64,000 bases of DNA from Acinetobacter sp. ANC 3929 (GCF_000369405.1 NZ_KB850000.1:186001-250000); one strand, 5' to 3'. Shown: positions 1 to 8,742, counted from the first letter of the stretch. Notes: a model not told the origin generated them from the letters alone. Translations and numbers: made by a program.

Positions 1-1
1 A

Positions 2-2086
2 GATCCGTTGTTTGAGAACAAGCCTGTTGATATCCCAATGCAGGTGATCTTAGGTGGTACACCGCGTATGCAACGTTCGTATGAAACGATTGAGCGTACG
101 GGTAACAACTTTGATGCTGCGAAAGTTGATTTAAAAGATGCGATTTTCCGCGTATTGAAAAATCCAACAGTTGCATCTAAATCATTCTTGATCACCATCG
201 GTGACCGTTCGATTACCGGTATGGTTGCACGTGACCAGATGGTCGGTCGCTGGCAGGTTCCTGTTGCGGATGCAGCAGTGACGACCACAAGTTTGCAAGG
301 TTTCACTGGTGAAGCAATGGCAATGGGCGAACGTCCACCTGTTGCATTGTTAAATCCAGCTGCATCTGCGCGTTTAGCGGTTGCAGAAGCGATTACCAAT
401 ATTGCTTGTGCCAACATCGAACAAATTAGTGATATCAAACTTTCAGCAAACTGGATGGCCGCGGCAGGTCAAAAAGGTGAAGACCAAGCCTTGTTTGAAG
501 GTGTGAAAGCGATTGGTATGGAAATGTGTCCTGCATTAGGTATCGCAATTCCAGTCGGTAAAGACTCACTTTCAATGCGTACTACGTGGAATGATGGTGA
601 AGACAAGGCCGTGACTTCGCCAATGACAGGGGTAATCACTGCATTTGCACCAGTTCTAGATGTTCGTAAAACCTTAACGCCTGAGCTTAAGAACCTTGCA
701 GACTCTGTATTGGTTCGTATTGATCTATCTAAAGGCCAGTTCCGTTTAGGTGGTTCGATCCTTGCGCAGGTGTATAAAGCGATTGGTTCTGTTACACCTG
801 ATGTCGATAGTTTTGACGACTTCAAAGCATTCTTTGCCCTGATTCAAGACTGGAACAATCGTGGTGTGATTAAGGCTTACCATGATATCGGTGACGGCGG
901 TTTATTGGCGACTGTTGCTGAAATGATGTTTGCTTCACGCTTAGGTGTAGCATTAGAAAATCAAACAACTGAAAGTTTATTTGCTGAAGAAATTGGTGCT
1001 GTACTTCAAATCACAGCGGCTGATTGGGCGCAGTTAGAAGTTGAAGTTGCAGCCTCAAGCCTGAAAGAGGCCATCGTAGTTGTGGGCCGTGTTAATACAA
1101 CTGATCAATTGGCTGTCAATGGTTTAACTTTAGAACGTGCTGAATTACAACAAGCATGGGCAGAAGTATCACACCAAATCCAGCGCTTACGTGACAATGT
1201 TGAAACGGCTGATCAAGAGTTTGCCTTGATTGCAGATAAAAATCACAAAGGTTTGATTGCACAAGCAACTTATGACTTGAATGAACCTGTTGAAGCACCG
1301 TTTATCAATACACGTCGTCCAAACATGGCAATCTTGCGTGAGCAGGGTGTTAATGGTCATGTTGAAATGGCAGCTGCTTTTGACAAAGTTGGCTTCAATA
1401 CCATTGATGTACACATGAGTGACTTACTAGCAGGTCGTGTCAGCTTGAGCGACTTTGAAGGTTTAGTGGCTTGTGGTGGTTTCTCATACGGTGACGTGAT
1501 GGGTGCTGGTGGTGGTTGGGCGAAATCAGTATTGTTCAATGCGAAATTGCGTGATCAGTTTGAACAGTTCTTCCATCGTCAAAATACATTCAGCTTAGGC
1601 GTATGTAATGGCTGTCAAATGATGTCCCAACTTGCACCTCTGATTCCAGGTGCAGAGCATTGGGGTCGTTTCCACCGTAATACCTCAGAAGTATTTGAAG
1701 CACGTGCGGTAAACGTTCGCGTAGAAAAGTCAGTTTCTGTATTGCTTGAAGATATGCAAGGTTCGATTTTACCAATCGCTGTTGCGCATGGTGAAGGTCG
1801 TCTGGTTGCTACTGAACAGCAGATTGCTGCTTTAAATGCTGAAAAACAAGTGATCTTGCGTTATGTGGATAGCTTGGGGAACCCAACTCAACACTATCCG
1901 TTGAACCCGAATGGTTCACCTGAAGCGATTACAGGCCAAACGTCTAAAGATGGTCGTGCAACCGTAATGATGCCGCATCCAGAACGTAACTTCCGTGCTT
2001 TACAGCATTCTTGGAAGCCAGAAGACTGGGCTGAAGATGGTGCTTGGTTACGAATGTTCCGTAATGCACGTAAATTTATTGGTTAA
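2..2086 (+). CDS. purL: Phosphoribosylformylglycinamidine synthase, C-terminal part (5' truncated by window edge)
   Basis: Fourth step of de novo purine synthesis: converts FGAR to FGAM using glutamine and ATP in the cytoplasm. The reading frame is open from base 2, so the gene starts left of the window; about 694 of the roughly 1,300 residues usual for the large PurL are present. The fragment covers the second half of the synthetase domain (AIR-synthase-like, with a PVGKDSLSM stretch) and the complete C-terminal class I glutamine amidotransferase domain. Its nucleophile is the Cys of GVCNGCQ (codon 1604-1606), and the His/Glu partners lie in the PHPERNFR motif near the end. A terminator hairpin follows directly. 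purD and purH lie about 50 kb away, so the purine genes are dispersed here. Identification is secure. Confidence 0.97.
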   Translation, partial: DPLFENKPVDIPMQVILGGTPRMQRSYETIERTGNNFDAAKVDLKDAIFRVLKNPTVASKSFLITIGDRSITGMVARDQMVGRWQVPVADAAVTTTSLQGFTGEAMAMGERPPVALLNPAASARLAVAEAITNIACANIEQISDIKLSANWMAAAGQKGEDQALFEGVKAIGMEMCPALGIAIPVGKDSLSMRTTWNDGEDKAVTSPMTGVITAFAPVLDVRKTLTPELKNLADSVLVRIDLSKGQFRLGGSILAQVYKAIGSVTPDVDSFDDFKAFFALIQDWNNRGVIKAYHDIGDGGLLATVAEMMFASRLGVALENQTTESLFAEEIGAVLQITAADWAQLEVEVAASSLKEAIVVVGRVNTTDQLAVNGLTLERAELQQAWAEVSHQIQRLRDNVETADQEFALIADKNHKGLIAQATYDLNEPVEAPFINTRRPNMAILREQGVNGHVEMAAAFDKVGFNTIDVHMSDLLAGRVSLSDFEGLVACGGFSYGDVMGAGGGWAKSVLFNAKLRDQFEQFFHRQNTFSLGVCNGCQMMSQLAPLIPGAEHWGRFHRNTSEVFEARAVNVRVEKSVSVLLEDMQGSILPIAVAHGEGRLVATEQQIAALNAEKQVILRYVDSLGNPTQHYPLNPNGSPEAITGQTSKDGRATVMMPHPERNFRALQHSWKPEDWAEDGAWLRMFRNARKFIG

Positions 2087-2099
2087 TTAGATACATGCG

Positions 2100-2128
2100 A
2101 TAAGCCACCGTCAGGTGGCTTATTTAAT
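2100..2128 (+). terminator. Rho-independent terminator of purL
   Basis: A perfect 10-bp stem (ATAAGCCACC / GGTGGCTTAT) with a GTCA tetraloop is followed by a short T-rich tail. It begins 13 bases after the purL stop codon. Confidence 0.8.
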
Positions 2129-2161
2129 TCCATATAAAATAATGATTAATGGACAAGAAAA

Positions 2162-3373
2162 ATGAAATCAAAAATCCATTTCCACGAATTTGCATTACTG
2201 ATGGCATTATTAATGTCCATCGTCTCTTTCTCGATTGATGCTGTTTTACCTGCATTGGGTGAAATTGGCCGAGTTTTTACCTTGCAAAACAGCAATCAGG
2301 CGCAGTGGGTCATCATTAGTATTTTCTCAGGAATGACCATCGGCCAATTGATTGCAGGGCCATTGTCTGATGCGATTGGACGAAAGCGGATTTTATTTAC
2401 CGGCATTGTCATCTATTTCTTAGGAAGCTTGTTGTGCTATTCAACCCAAAGTTTTGAATGGTTCTTGGTCGGGCGTTTTATTCAGGGTGTGGGTGTTTCT
2501 GGGCCTTATGTGGCTTCGATTTCCATTGTTCGGGATAAATACAGTGGCGCACAAATGGCACGTATCATGTCTTTGATCATGATGGTGTTTATGGTCGCGC
2601 CAGCAGTTGCCCCAAGCTTGGGACAATTGATTATTCATTTCTTTGGTTGGCGTGATATTTTTGTGTTGTATATGGTCTATGCGATAGCCGTTGGTGCTTG
2701 GGTCGCCTTACGACTGGAAGAGACGCTGATTCCTGAAAATCGTTTGCCTATGCGTGTGCAAGCATTTAAGGATGGCTTTAAAGAAGTGGTGAGCAATAAA
2801 ACCACCATGAGTTATTTGTTATGTGCAGGTTTCTGTTTTGGCGGTTTTATTGGATATCTTGGGACTTCACAACAAATCTTTATGCAGCAATTTGGCAAAA
2901 CAGGGCAGGAATTTAGTGCCTACTTTGCGTTATTAGCAGGTGTGATGGGGATTGCATCATTTACCAATTCTAGAATTGTCATGAAATTTGGGATGCGTCC
3001 CATCTGTATTTATGGCTTTCTTGGCCTATGTTTAATCTCATTACTATTCCTTATCATTCAGCTTGCCGGTATCGCCGTTTCATTCTGGATGTTTATGTTG
3101 TATGCCTGCATTTTGTTTTTGTTGTTTGGCACACTGTTTGGCAATCTCAATGCAATTGCCATGGAGCCGATGGGGCATGTGGCAGGTATGGCTTCGGCGA
3201 TTATTGGGGCATCTTCATCTGTACTGTCTTTAATACTCGCTTCGATCATTGGGCAGCTGTATAACGGTACTTTGATTCCGATGACCAGTGGCTTTGTGAT
3301 TTTGTGTGGGCTGGCTTTTGCGATGACATTGTATGAGAAAAGACAGTTAAAAACGTTAAGTATTGATGTTTAA
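2162..3373 (+). CDS. MFS drug-resistance transporter, Bcr/CflA-type
   Basis: A 403-residue, very hydrophobic protein with about 12 predicted membrane helices, the usual size for the DHA1 (Bcr/CflA) proton-driven efflux family in the inner membrane. The cytoplasmic loop between helices 2 and 3 carries motif A (GPLSDAIGRKR), and FIQGVGVSGPYV in helix 5 resembles the antiporter motif C region. An acidic residue in helix 1 (SIDAVLPALGEIG) is typical of the family. It stands alone between the purL terminator and a Nudix gene 28 bases downstream, so co-transcription with the Nudix gene is possible. The substrate cannot be read from the sequence; related proteins export bicyclomycin, chloramphenicol or sulfonamides. 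Confidence 0.88.
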   Translation: MKSKIHFHEFALLMALLMSIVSFSIDAVLPALGEIGRVFTLQNSNQAQWVIISIFSGMTIGQLIAGPLSDAIGRKRILFTGIVIYFLGSLLCYSTQSFEWFLVGRFIQGVGVSGPYVASISIVRDKYSGAQMARIMSLIMMVFMVAPAVAPSLGQLIIHFFGWRDIFVLYMVYAIAVGAWVALRLEETLIPENRLPMRVQAFKDGFKEVVSNKTTMSYLLCAGFCFGGFIGYLGTSQQIFMQQFGKTGQEFSAYFALLAGVMGIASFTNSRIVMKFGMRPICIYGFLGLCLISLLFLIIQLAGIAVSFWMFMLYACILFLLFGTLFGNLNAIAMEPMGHVAGMASAIIGASSSVLSLILASIIGQLYNGTLIPMTSGFVILCGLAFAMTLYEKRQLKTLSIDV

Positions 3374-3401
3374 GTCGTTAATGCTCGGAAGATAAGAAAG
3401 T

Positions 3402-3809
3402 ATGAAAAAAGTTGTTCCAGTAATTTTAAGACATCAAAAGCATGGCTTGGAAATATTGGCTTTTCGGCATCCACTTGCAGGGATTCAATTGGTTAAAGGG
3501 ACAATAGAGTATGATGAAAAATATGATGAAGCTGCAATCCGTGAATTATTTGAAGAAGCAGGATTGATTGCTGAAACAAATCCTAAGTTTATTGGAAATT
3601 TTAAACTCAAATCTAATCAGCAAGATTGGTATTTCTATTTATGTGAGGTCAGCGCAGATTTAGCTGAAACTTGGATACATCATTGTCGGTATGACGGTGG
3701 TTTAGATTTTGAGTTCTTTTGGTTCCCTTTAAATCAAAAGCCAAATGAGATTTGGCATGAGAGTTTTCAGGAAGCATTGGCATTTTTGAGAGAGAAGCTA
3801 ATTATTTAA
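3402..3809 (+). CDS. Nudix hydrolase
   Basis: A 135-residue cytoplasmic protein that should hydrolyse a nucleoside diphosphate linked to another group. It carries a complete Nudix box GX5EX7REUXEEXGU at residues 33-55 (G33, E39, R47, E48, E51, E52, G54), so the Mg-binding helix is intact. The start at ATG 3402 is preceded by AAGATAAGAAAG, a reasonable ribosome-binding region. Substrate is not predictable; length fits small housecleaning Nudix enzymes. The frame after the stop stays open for a further 31 codons that would encode a hydrophobic stretch (reported as a finding). Confidence 0.88.
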   Translation: MKKVVPVILRHQKHGLEILAFRHPLAGIQLVKGTIEYDEKYDEAAIRELFEEAGLIAETNPKFIGNFKLKSNQQDWYFYLCEVSADLAETWIHHCRYDGGLDFEFFWFPLNQKPNEIWHESFQEALAFLREKLII

Positions 3810-3914
3810 TATGATTACAGAGCATCCATTCTTTATATTGGTATTACATCTTTTCTAATTGGTTCAATTCTTGCTTCTTATATTTCAACAATGAATAAGA
3901 TATGAGAGAACGGC

Positions 3915-4046
3915 ATGATGAAACATGAAAATCATATGAGAACAATATATTCAAAAGACAAAGGCTGGTTTTGGTTTGGCTTAACTGTACTCATTCAACT
4001 GCTATTTATCATCGTGAGCTATCTCATCATCAATCTTTCACTTTGA
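3915..4046 (+). CDS. Possible 43-residue single-span membrane protein
   Basis: An ORF of 43 codons that starts MMKHENHMRTIYSKDKGW and continues with a strongly hydrophobic stretch of about 25 residues (FWFGLTVLIQLLFIIVSYL) to its stop. The arrangement is a basic N-terminal tail followed by one membrane helix, as in many bacterial small membrane proteins. GAGAGAA lies 5-11 bases before the start and could act as a ribosome-binding site. It fills an otherwise gene-free stretch between the Nudix and YqfO-like genes. I do not recognise the family; it may be real or a chance ORF. Confidence 0.45.
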   Translation: MMKHENHMRTIYSKDKGWFWFGLTVLIQLLFIIVSYLIINLSL

Positions 4047-4108
4047 TTGTTCAGCTTTTATAACGTTATGATTGAAGTCTCATTGATTTCGATTTGAGCC
4101 GTTTCAAT

Positions 4109-4423
4109 ATGCTAAAGCTGATTTATTACGTTCCTGAATCTCATCTGGAATCTACCAAACAAACGATTTTTAATGCTGGGGCAGGTGGTATTGGAAACTA
4201 TGAACACTGTGCTTGGCAAGTCAAAGGTATTGGGCAATTCAAGCCCGTTAAAGGTGCAAATCCTTTTTTAGGGCAATTGGATGAATTAGAGCAACTCGAA
4301 GAATGGCGAGTTGAAACTATTGTTGCAGAAGATAAGGCCAGAGCTGTGGCAAAAGCTTTAAAGGCAAGTCATCCATATGAAGAGCCAGCCTTTGAGTTTA
4401 TCCAGATTTTAGAGATTCATTGA
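4109..4423 (+). CDS. YqfO/NIF3-insert-like small protein
   Basis: A 104-residue soluble protein beginning MLKLIYYVPESHLE. It resembles the CutA1/PII-like domain inserted in NIF3/YqfO proteins and also found alone: AGAGGIGNYEHCAW, then GANPFLG, then the C-terminal HPYEEPAFE motif. The HPYEEPAF signature is the strongest identifier. ATG 4109 is preferred over the upstream TTG at 4094, because the first strand (KLIYYVPE) is where the family begins. Biochemical function is not established; standalone members are annotated as NIF3 1 or YqfO-like. The stop is only 2 bases from the convergent glycerate kinase gene. Confidence 0.8.
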   Translation: MLKLIYYVPESHLESTKQTIFNAGAGGIGNYEHCAWQVKGIGQFKPVKGANPFLGQLDELEQLEEWRVETIVAEDKARAVAKALKASHPYEEPAFEFIQILEIH

Positions 4424-4425
4424 GT

Positions 4426-5571
4426 CTAATTATGTTTAATCATATTGATTTGAATTAATCGGGCGATATCGGTTGTCCGTGCGCGAATCAGCTCTGCTGC
4501 ATTTTGACAGGCCTCTTCTAGGCTGATTGGACCTGAAGTTAAAGAAAAGGCAGCCGTAATACCATGTTGATATAAGGCTTGATAGTTCTCTCCAAGTGTT
4601 CCTGCAATCACAATCACAGGAATATTGGTTGCTTGTGCTATTTTGGCGACACCAAATGGGGTTTTGCCATTTAAAGTTTGCTCATCAAACTTTCCTTCGC
4701 CTGTAATCACCCAATCCGCTCCTTGGATTTTGGTAGCAAGCTGATTCAGTTCAGCAATAACTTCGACTCCAGATCGAAACTCGGCTTGTAAGTAAGTTTT
4801 TGCAGCAAAACCAAGTCCACCCGCAGCACCTGCACCAGCTTCATTGCGTTGATCAATGCCAAGCAATTGTGTTGTGACATCGGCAAAATGTGACAATGCT
4901 TGATCCAGCTCAAGTACTTGATTTGATGACGCACCTTTTTGCGGGCCGAAAATATGAGATGCACCATTTGGACCACAAAGTGGATTGGTTACATCAGCAG
5001 CCAATAAAAATTTAGTCTGTTGAATCCGTGGATCGAAATTTTCCAGATCGATCTGTACTAAGTTTTGCAGGGCAAGACCACCAGCAGGCAAGACTTGATG
5101 ATCTGCATCTAAAAACTTAGCACCTAATGCAGATAAAAGCCCTGTACCAGCATCATTGGTTGCGCTGCCGCCGACAGTCAGTACAATTTCCTTTGCACCA
5201 GCATCCAAAGCAGCGAGGATCAGTTGCCCAGTGCCGTATGTACTACTATGGCATGCATCTCGTTGTGATGGTTGAAGCAGTTGAATACCACTGGCTTGTG
5301 CCATTTCAATGATGGCGATTTTGTCTGCATCTAACCATCCCCATCTTGCAAATACGGATTGTCCTAGAGGACCTTGAACACTCAGTTCTCGCCATTGCCC
5401 TGAGCATGCTTCTAACACTGCTTCAATTGATCCTTCACCACCATCAGCCATTGGGCAAGTGATGATTTCTGCATCAGGAAAAACCTGTTGCCAACCTAGA
5501 GCAATCGCTTCAGCTACATGATGTGCAGATAGGCTGTCTTTAAATGAATCAGGAGCAATCACAACTTTCAT
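4426..5571 (-). CDS. garK: Glycerate 2-kinase (GarK/GlxK family)
   Basis: Phosphorylates D-glycerate to 2-phosphoglycerate with ATP, in glyoxylate and glycerate breakdown. The 381 residues match the E. coli paralogues in length. The N-terminus has the family signature VIAPDSFKDSLSA and PMADGGEGS; a central GGSATNDAGTG motif and a late TGEGKFDEQT motif are also diagnostic. The start ATG 5571 places VVIAPDSFKDS at residue 3, as expected. No other glyoxylate-pathway gene is adjacent, so the physiological role here is inferred from the family only. GarK and GlxK cannot be told apart by eye. Confidence 0.93.
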   Translation of the reverse strand: MKVVIAPDSFKDSLSAHHVAEAIALGWQQVFPDAEIITCPMADGGEGSIEAVLEACSGQWRELSVQGPLGQSVFARWGWLDADKIAIIEMAQASGIQLLQPSQRDACHSSTYGTGQLILAALDAGAKEIVLTVGGSATNDAGTGLLSALGAKFLDADHQVLPAGGLALQNLVQIDLENFDPRIQQTKFLLAADVTNPLCGPNGASHIFGPQKGASSNQVLELDQALSHFADVTTQLLGIDQRNEAGAGAAGGLGFAAKTYLQAEFRSGVEVIAELNQLATKIQGADWVITGEGKFDEQTLNGKTPFGVAKIAQATNIPVIVIAGTLGENYQALYQHGITAAFSLTSGPISLEEACQNAAELIRARTTDIARLIQINMIKHN

Positions 5572-5646
5572 ATTTTTGAAATTTAGTTTTAATCTGAATT
5601 GAGCTTAATTGGTCTGGTTATAAATATCTATACGGATACGCAAAAT

Positions 5647-5680
5647 AAAAAACCACTTAACTTTTAGGGTCAAGTGGTTT
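5647..5680 (-). terminator. Terminator downstream of the enoyl-CoA hydratase gene
   Basis: A 9-bp stem AAACCACTT / AAGTGGTTT is followed on the minus strand by a T-rich tail (TTTTATTTTG). It lies 23 bases beyond the stop of the gene at 5703-6503. Confidence 0.75.
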
Positions 5681-5702
5681 GTTGGAATGATTTACGCAGT
5701 GA

Positions 5703-6503
5703 TTAATTGAACTGAGAAAAATCAGGCTTACGCTTTTGCATAAAGGCTTGTACCGCTTCCATCATTTCTGGTGAGCGTACACGTTGCATGAAAATTTCAG
5801 CTTCATCATCGACACACGCAATGATGTCTGCCAAGTCTTGTTTCATGAGTGCTTTAGTTTGTTTGATCGACGCCAATGGTAATGCTGCTAAATGTTGCGC
5901 TGTTTGTTGTGCAGTTGCATAGACATCTTCAACCACATCATTGACTAGATTTGCTTTTACCGCAGTTGCTGCATCAAATTTTTTCGCTGTGAATAATAAT
6001 TCAGCCGCTTTCTGGTAGCCTGCTTGTTTGACTAGTAAACGACTTGCAGCACCTTCTGGAGACAGACCAAGGCTGACAAATGGAATCTGGAACAAGGCAG
6101 TATTGTCTGCAAATACCAGATCTGCATGTAATAAAATCGTCACACCAATTCCGATTGCGACACCTTTTACGGCAATAATGAGTGGCTTTGAAAAGCGAGC
6201 AGCTGCTTTTAGCAACACAAATGGAGGTTGATCGCCAGCTTTGCCTTCATGTGGCTTTTGGATAAAGCCCATAAAGTCTTTCATGTCATTACCCGCAGTA
6301 AAGTCTTGTTCTGCACCGCGGAAAATTACCACACGAACTTCTTTATCTGCATCGGCTTCATCCAAAGCTTTTGCGATCCAAAGATAAAGTTCGCCATAGA
6401 GTGCATTTTTTGCTTCTGAACGGTTAATGGCTAAGGTGAGTACGCCATCTTCTAAATTTGCTTGCAAATGTTGATGAGGTTGTTGAATACAGCTAAGTGT
6501 CAT
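5703..6503 (-). CDS. Enoyl-CoA hydratase/isomerase family protein
   Basis: A 266-residue crotonase-fold protein. Seen: the oxyanion-hole strand around residues 65-75 (AEQDFTAGNDMKDF) and the second conserved block VKGVAIGIGVTILLHADLVFA around residues 115-135, with a glutamate-containing LSPEGAASRLL block after it. The catalytic Glu pair of true hydratases is not fully conserved (GIGVTILLHADL replaces the usual GGGCELAM), so isomerase or another acyl-CoA reaction is possible. It probably acts in fatty acid or aromatic degradation in the cytoplasm. It is divergent from the NMN adenylyltransferase-like gene, sharing a short promoter region. Confidence 0.85.
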   Translation of the reverse strand: MTLSCIQQPHQHLQANLEDGVLTLAINRSEAKNALYGELYLWIAKALDEADADKEVRVVIFRGAEQDFTAGNDMKDFMGFIQKPHEGKAGDQPPFVLLKAAARFSKPLIIAVKGVAIGIGVTILLHADLVFADNTALFQIPFVSLGLSPEGAASRLLVKQAGYQKAAELLFTAKKFDAATAVKANLVNDVVEDVYATAQQTAQHLAALPLASIKQTKALMKQDLADIIACVDDEAEIFMQRVRSPEMMEAVQAFMQKRKPDFSQFN

Positions 6504-6610
6504 CGTACTATCCTTGCTTTAATCCAGATTGATTTTAAGTGTCCTCATTATGTCGCATATTTATTAGAATGGCGCAACTGATGAGTTCACAAAAAAGTGA
6601 AATTACGCCT

Positions 6611-7183
6611 ATGTACACATTTGACTATCTTGTTTTTATTGGACGCTTTCAGCCATTTCATTTAGCACACATGCAAACCATTGAAATAGCATTACAAAAA
6701 AGTCGAAACGTGATCTTGGCTTTGGGCTCGGCGCAATCTGAACGGAATATCAAAAATCCTTTTCTGGCGATTGAGCGAGAGCAAATGATCTTGTCGAACT
6801 TTTCTGAGCAAGATCAAAAGCGAATTCATTTTGTCCATGTGGTCGATGTCTATAACGATGAAAAATGGGTTAAGCAGGTTAAAGATTTAGTCAATGCTGT
6901 CATTCAATCCAATGCAAAAGTTGGTTTGATTGGTCACTTTAAGGATGAATCCTCTTATTATTTACGTTTATTTCCTGAGTGGCAGATGGTGGAGCTGGAG
7001 AGTTTGAAAGATTCCATTTCAGCAACGCCAATGCGTGAAGCCTATTATCGCGGTAAGATTCAAACTGAGTTTTTTCCACAAGGGACAATCCAGTTCCTGA
7101 GCGAATTTCAAAAATCACCGATCTACCAGAAACTACAGCAAAAGTTTAAGGACAATGACCGTTCCAATATTGATGAATCTTGA
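6611..7183 (+). CDS. nadM: Nicotinamide-nucleotide adenylyltransferase-like protein
   Basis: A cytidylyltransferase-fold enzyme of about 190 residues likely to join NMN (or NaMN) with ATP to form NAD. Close to the start is FIGRFQPFHLAHM, which contains the HxxH nucleotide-binding motif (HLAH). Near residue 140 is ISATPMREAYYRG, the ISxT/S-type motif that binds the ATP phosphates. This pattern fits the NadM type; no Nudix domain is fused, unlike some relatives. Several in-frame starts exist: GTG 6539, ATG 6569, ATG 6581 and ATG 6611. I chose 6611 because it places the core fold at residue 4, but no ribosome-binding site decides it. Confidence 0.82.
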   Translation: MYTFDYLVFIGRFQPFHLAHMQTIEIALQKSRNVILALGSAQSERNIKNPFLAIEREQMILSNFSEQDQKRIHFVHVVDVYNDEKWVKQVKDLVNAVIQSNAKVGLIGHFKDESSYYLRLFPEWQMVELESLKDSISATPMREAYYRGKIQTEFFPQGTIQFLSEFQKSPIYQKLQQKFKDNDRSNIDES

Positions 7184-7196
7184 TACCGTGGAAAAA

Positions 7197-7559
7197 TTAG
7201 GCATCTTCCCAAAAGATAATTCGATTTGAAAATGGATCGGTGATACTCAGCTCCAATGTTTCCCAATCGGTTTTCTCTACTTGAGGTTTGGCAAATTTAT
7301 AATCTTTTGCATTCAATTCTGCATGAAGCAAACTGAGATTCTCCCAATAAATACGAATAGCACTATGCGGGCTGGCATCACCAAAGTGCTCAGATAAATG
7401 GATGATACAATCACCTTTGGAAATCTGTAGATAAAGCGGGAAGTTATCCCCAAAAGTATGTTGCCAATCGAGTTGGAAGCCCAAATAATCCAAATAAAAT
7501 GATTCGGCGAGTTCCACTTTAAAAATACGTAGAATGGGTATAATTGAACCGGATTGCAT
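7197..7559 (-). CDS. Glyoxalase/bleomycin-resistance superfamily protein
   Basis: A 120-residue protein with the single betaalphabetabetabeta module pattern of the VOC superfamily: IIPILRIFKVELAESFY at the start, LGFQLDWQ, CIIHLSEHFG (a metal-ligand-like His/Glu region) and, at the end, SITDPFSNRIIFWE. The FYxDYLGF element is typical. It resembles the glyoxalase-superfamily proteins often annotated as bleomycin-resistance-like; whether it binds an antibiotic or metal is unknown. It lies 12 bases downstream of the CAP-domain lipoprotein gene on the same strand and is probably co-transcribed with it. Confidence 0.8.
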   Translation of the reverse strand: MQSGSIIPILRIFKVELAESFYLDYLGFQLDWQHTFGDNFPLYLQISKGDCIIHLSEHFGDASPHSAIRIYWENLSLLHAELNAKDYKFAKPQVEKTDWETLELSITDPFSNRIIFWEDA

Positions 7560-7571
7560 ACATATTCCTTT

Positions 7572-8141
7572 TTATCGAACACCAAATTGTTGAGTCCAAT
7601 AGCTTTTTTGCTTTGCTGATTGATCAACTGTACAGGCTAGCGCGTAGTCTGTAAATTTTGGATGCATTAAATTATGACAATGTACGGGACTGGCAAGCCA
7701 TGTCGCCATCACATCATTTAAATTTTTCTGTCCACGAGCCACATTTTCTCCACCGCCACGACCCTTGAACTGCGTCTGTTTTAAACGGGTCCTAAAATCT
7801 TGACCTGAGGTACTGATATGTCCAAGCGTACTGTGTTGAGCCATATCTTCGGCATGAACAACGGCACTTTGATATAAAAAATTGTTCCATTTAAGTGGTG
7901 CAACTGCAGGAAAATATTGATCTCCGCATTGACGTGGATGCTGTCGAATTTCATTAATTGCTTTCAGAATCACCTGTTGATAAGCAGGGTTTTGTATATC
8001 TTGGCAGCGTATTTCAATGGCCATTTTTTGAATTTGTGGGGCTAAAGGTAATTGATCTTGAGCTGAGATGGGTGTATTTGAACTACATGCCGATACACAG
8101 ATAAGTAAGGGAAGTGATAACAATACATGGAGATGATTCAT
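7572..8141 (-). CDS. CAP/SCP-domain lipoprotein
   Basis: A 189-residue exported protein. The N-terminus is a lipoprotein signal peptide (MNHLHVLLSLPLLICVSAC) with lipobox V-S-A-C, so residue 19 should be the lipidated cysteine. The remainder is a CAP (cysteine-rich secretory/antigen 5/PR-1) domain: INEIRQHPRQCG, a central HAEDMAQHSTLGHIS with the conserved HxxxM...GH pattern, GENVARG, and a C-terminal YWTQQFG. This is the same order as in bacterial YkwD-like proteins. Function in bacteria is not well defined; an envelope role is inferred from the lipobox. Confidence 0.86.
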   Translation of the reverse strand: MNHLHVLLSLPLLICVSACSSNTPISAQDQLPLAPQIQKMAIEIRCQDIQNPAYQQVILKAINEIRQHPRQCGDQYFPAVAPLKWNNFLYQSAVVHAEDMAQHSTLGHISTSGQDFRTRLKQTQFKGRGGGENVARGQKNLNDVMATWLASPVHCHNLMHPKFTDYALACTVDQSAKQKSYWTQQFGVR

Positions 8142-8218
8142 TTTAGATGTCTTTAGCTTATTCTTTTAATCTGTTTATCATACGCCAAGCGTAAAGCCGA
8201 CAGCAATTTGCTTGAATC

Positions 8219-8247
8219 AAAAAAGCGAGTTTGAAACTCGCTTTTTT
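8219..8247 (-). terminator. Terminator downstream of bcp
   Basis: AAAAAAGCGAGTTTGAAACTCGCTTTTTT forms a self-complementary stem with A/T runs on both sides. It works on either strand and lies 15 bases after the bcp stop. Confidence 0.8.
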
Positions 8248-8261
8248 GTTACTTATTGGTG

Positions 8262-8723
8262 TTAAACCGCTTGTAAGGCTTTTAGGTCTTCTAGGACTTG
8301 TTCTGCATGCCCAGCAGCTTTAACTTTACGATAGCTTTTCACTAACTGTTTGTTATGGAAAATAAAAGTTGAGCGCTCGATGCCCATGACCTGTTTGCCA
8401 TACATATTTTTCTCTTTAATCACATCGAAATGTTTGCACAGCACTTCTTCTTTGTCACTGATGAGATCAATACTTAGCGCTTGTTTTTCAGTAAAGTTTT
8501 GATGTGCTTTGACCGAATCGCGTGATACACCAATAATCTGGCAGTTTAAGGCGTCAAATTGATCTTTCAAACATGAAAAGCCCACCGCTTGGGTAGTACA
8601 ACCTGGGGTTGAATCTTTTGGATAGAAATAGAGTACTAACCATTCACTGCTGATTTCAGCAAGATTGATTTCACCTTGTGTGGTTGGGAAGGTGTGATTC
8701 GGTAATTGAATATTTTCAGACAT
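8262..8723 (-). CDS. bcp: Bcp-type peroxiredoxin (thioredoxin-dependent thiol peroxidase), atypical cysteines
   Basis: A 153-residue AhpC/TSA-fold enzyme that reduces peroxides. The peroxidatic cysteine is C42 in YPKDSTPGCTTQ, with the expected PxxxTPxC pattern. In the usual Bcp the resolving cysteine sits five residues later (CxxxxC); here that position is valine (V47), and a different cysteine lies at residue 51 (GFSCL). The protein may therefore work as a one-cysteine enzyme or use C51. Cytoplasmic. It lies between a terminator and the Dph6-like gene, 19 bases downstream of that gene's stop on the same strand. Confidence 0.92.
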   Translation of the reverse strand: MSENIQLPNHTFPTTQGEINLAEISSEWLVLYFYPKDSTPGCTTQAVGFSCLKDQFDALNCQIIGVSRDSVKAHQNFTEKQALSIDLISDKEEVLCKHFDVIKEKNMYGKQVMGIERSTFIFHNKQLVKSYRKVKAAGHAEQVLEDLKALQAV

Positions 8724-8742
8724 TGTTTATCCTTCAATAAAA

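Noticed and set aside
7313-7627. 104-codon minus-strand ORF overlapping two genes
   Set aside because: Out of frame with the glyoxalase-fold gene and CAP gene, both of which carry family motifs.
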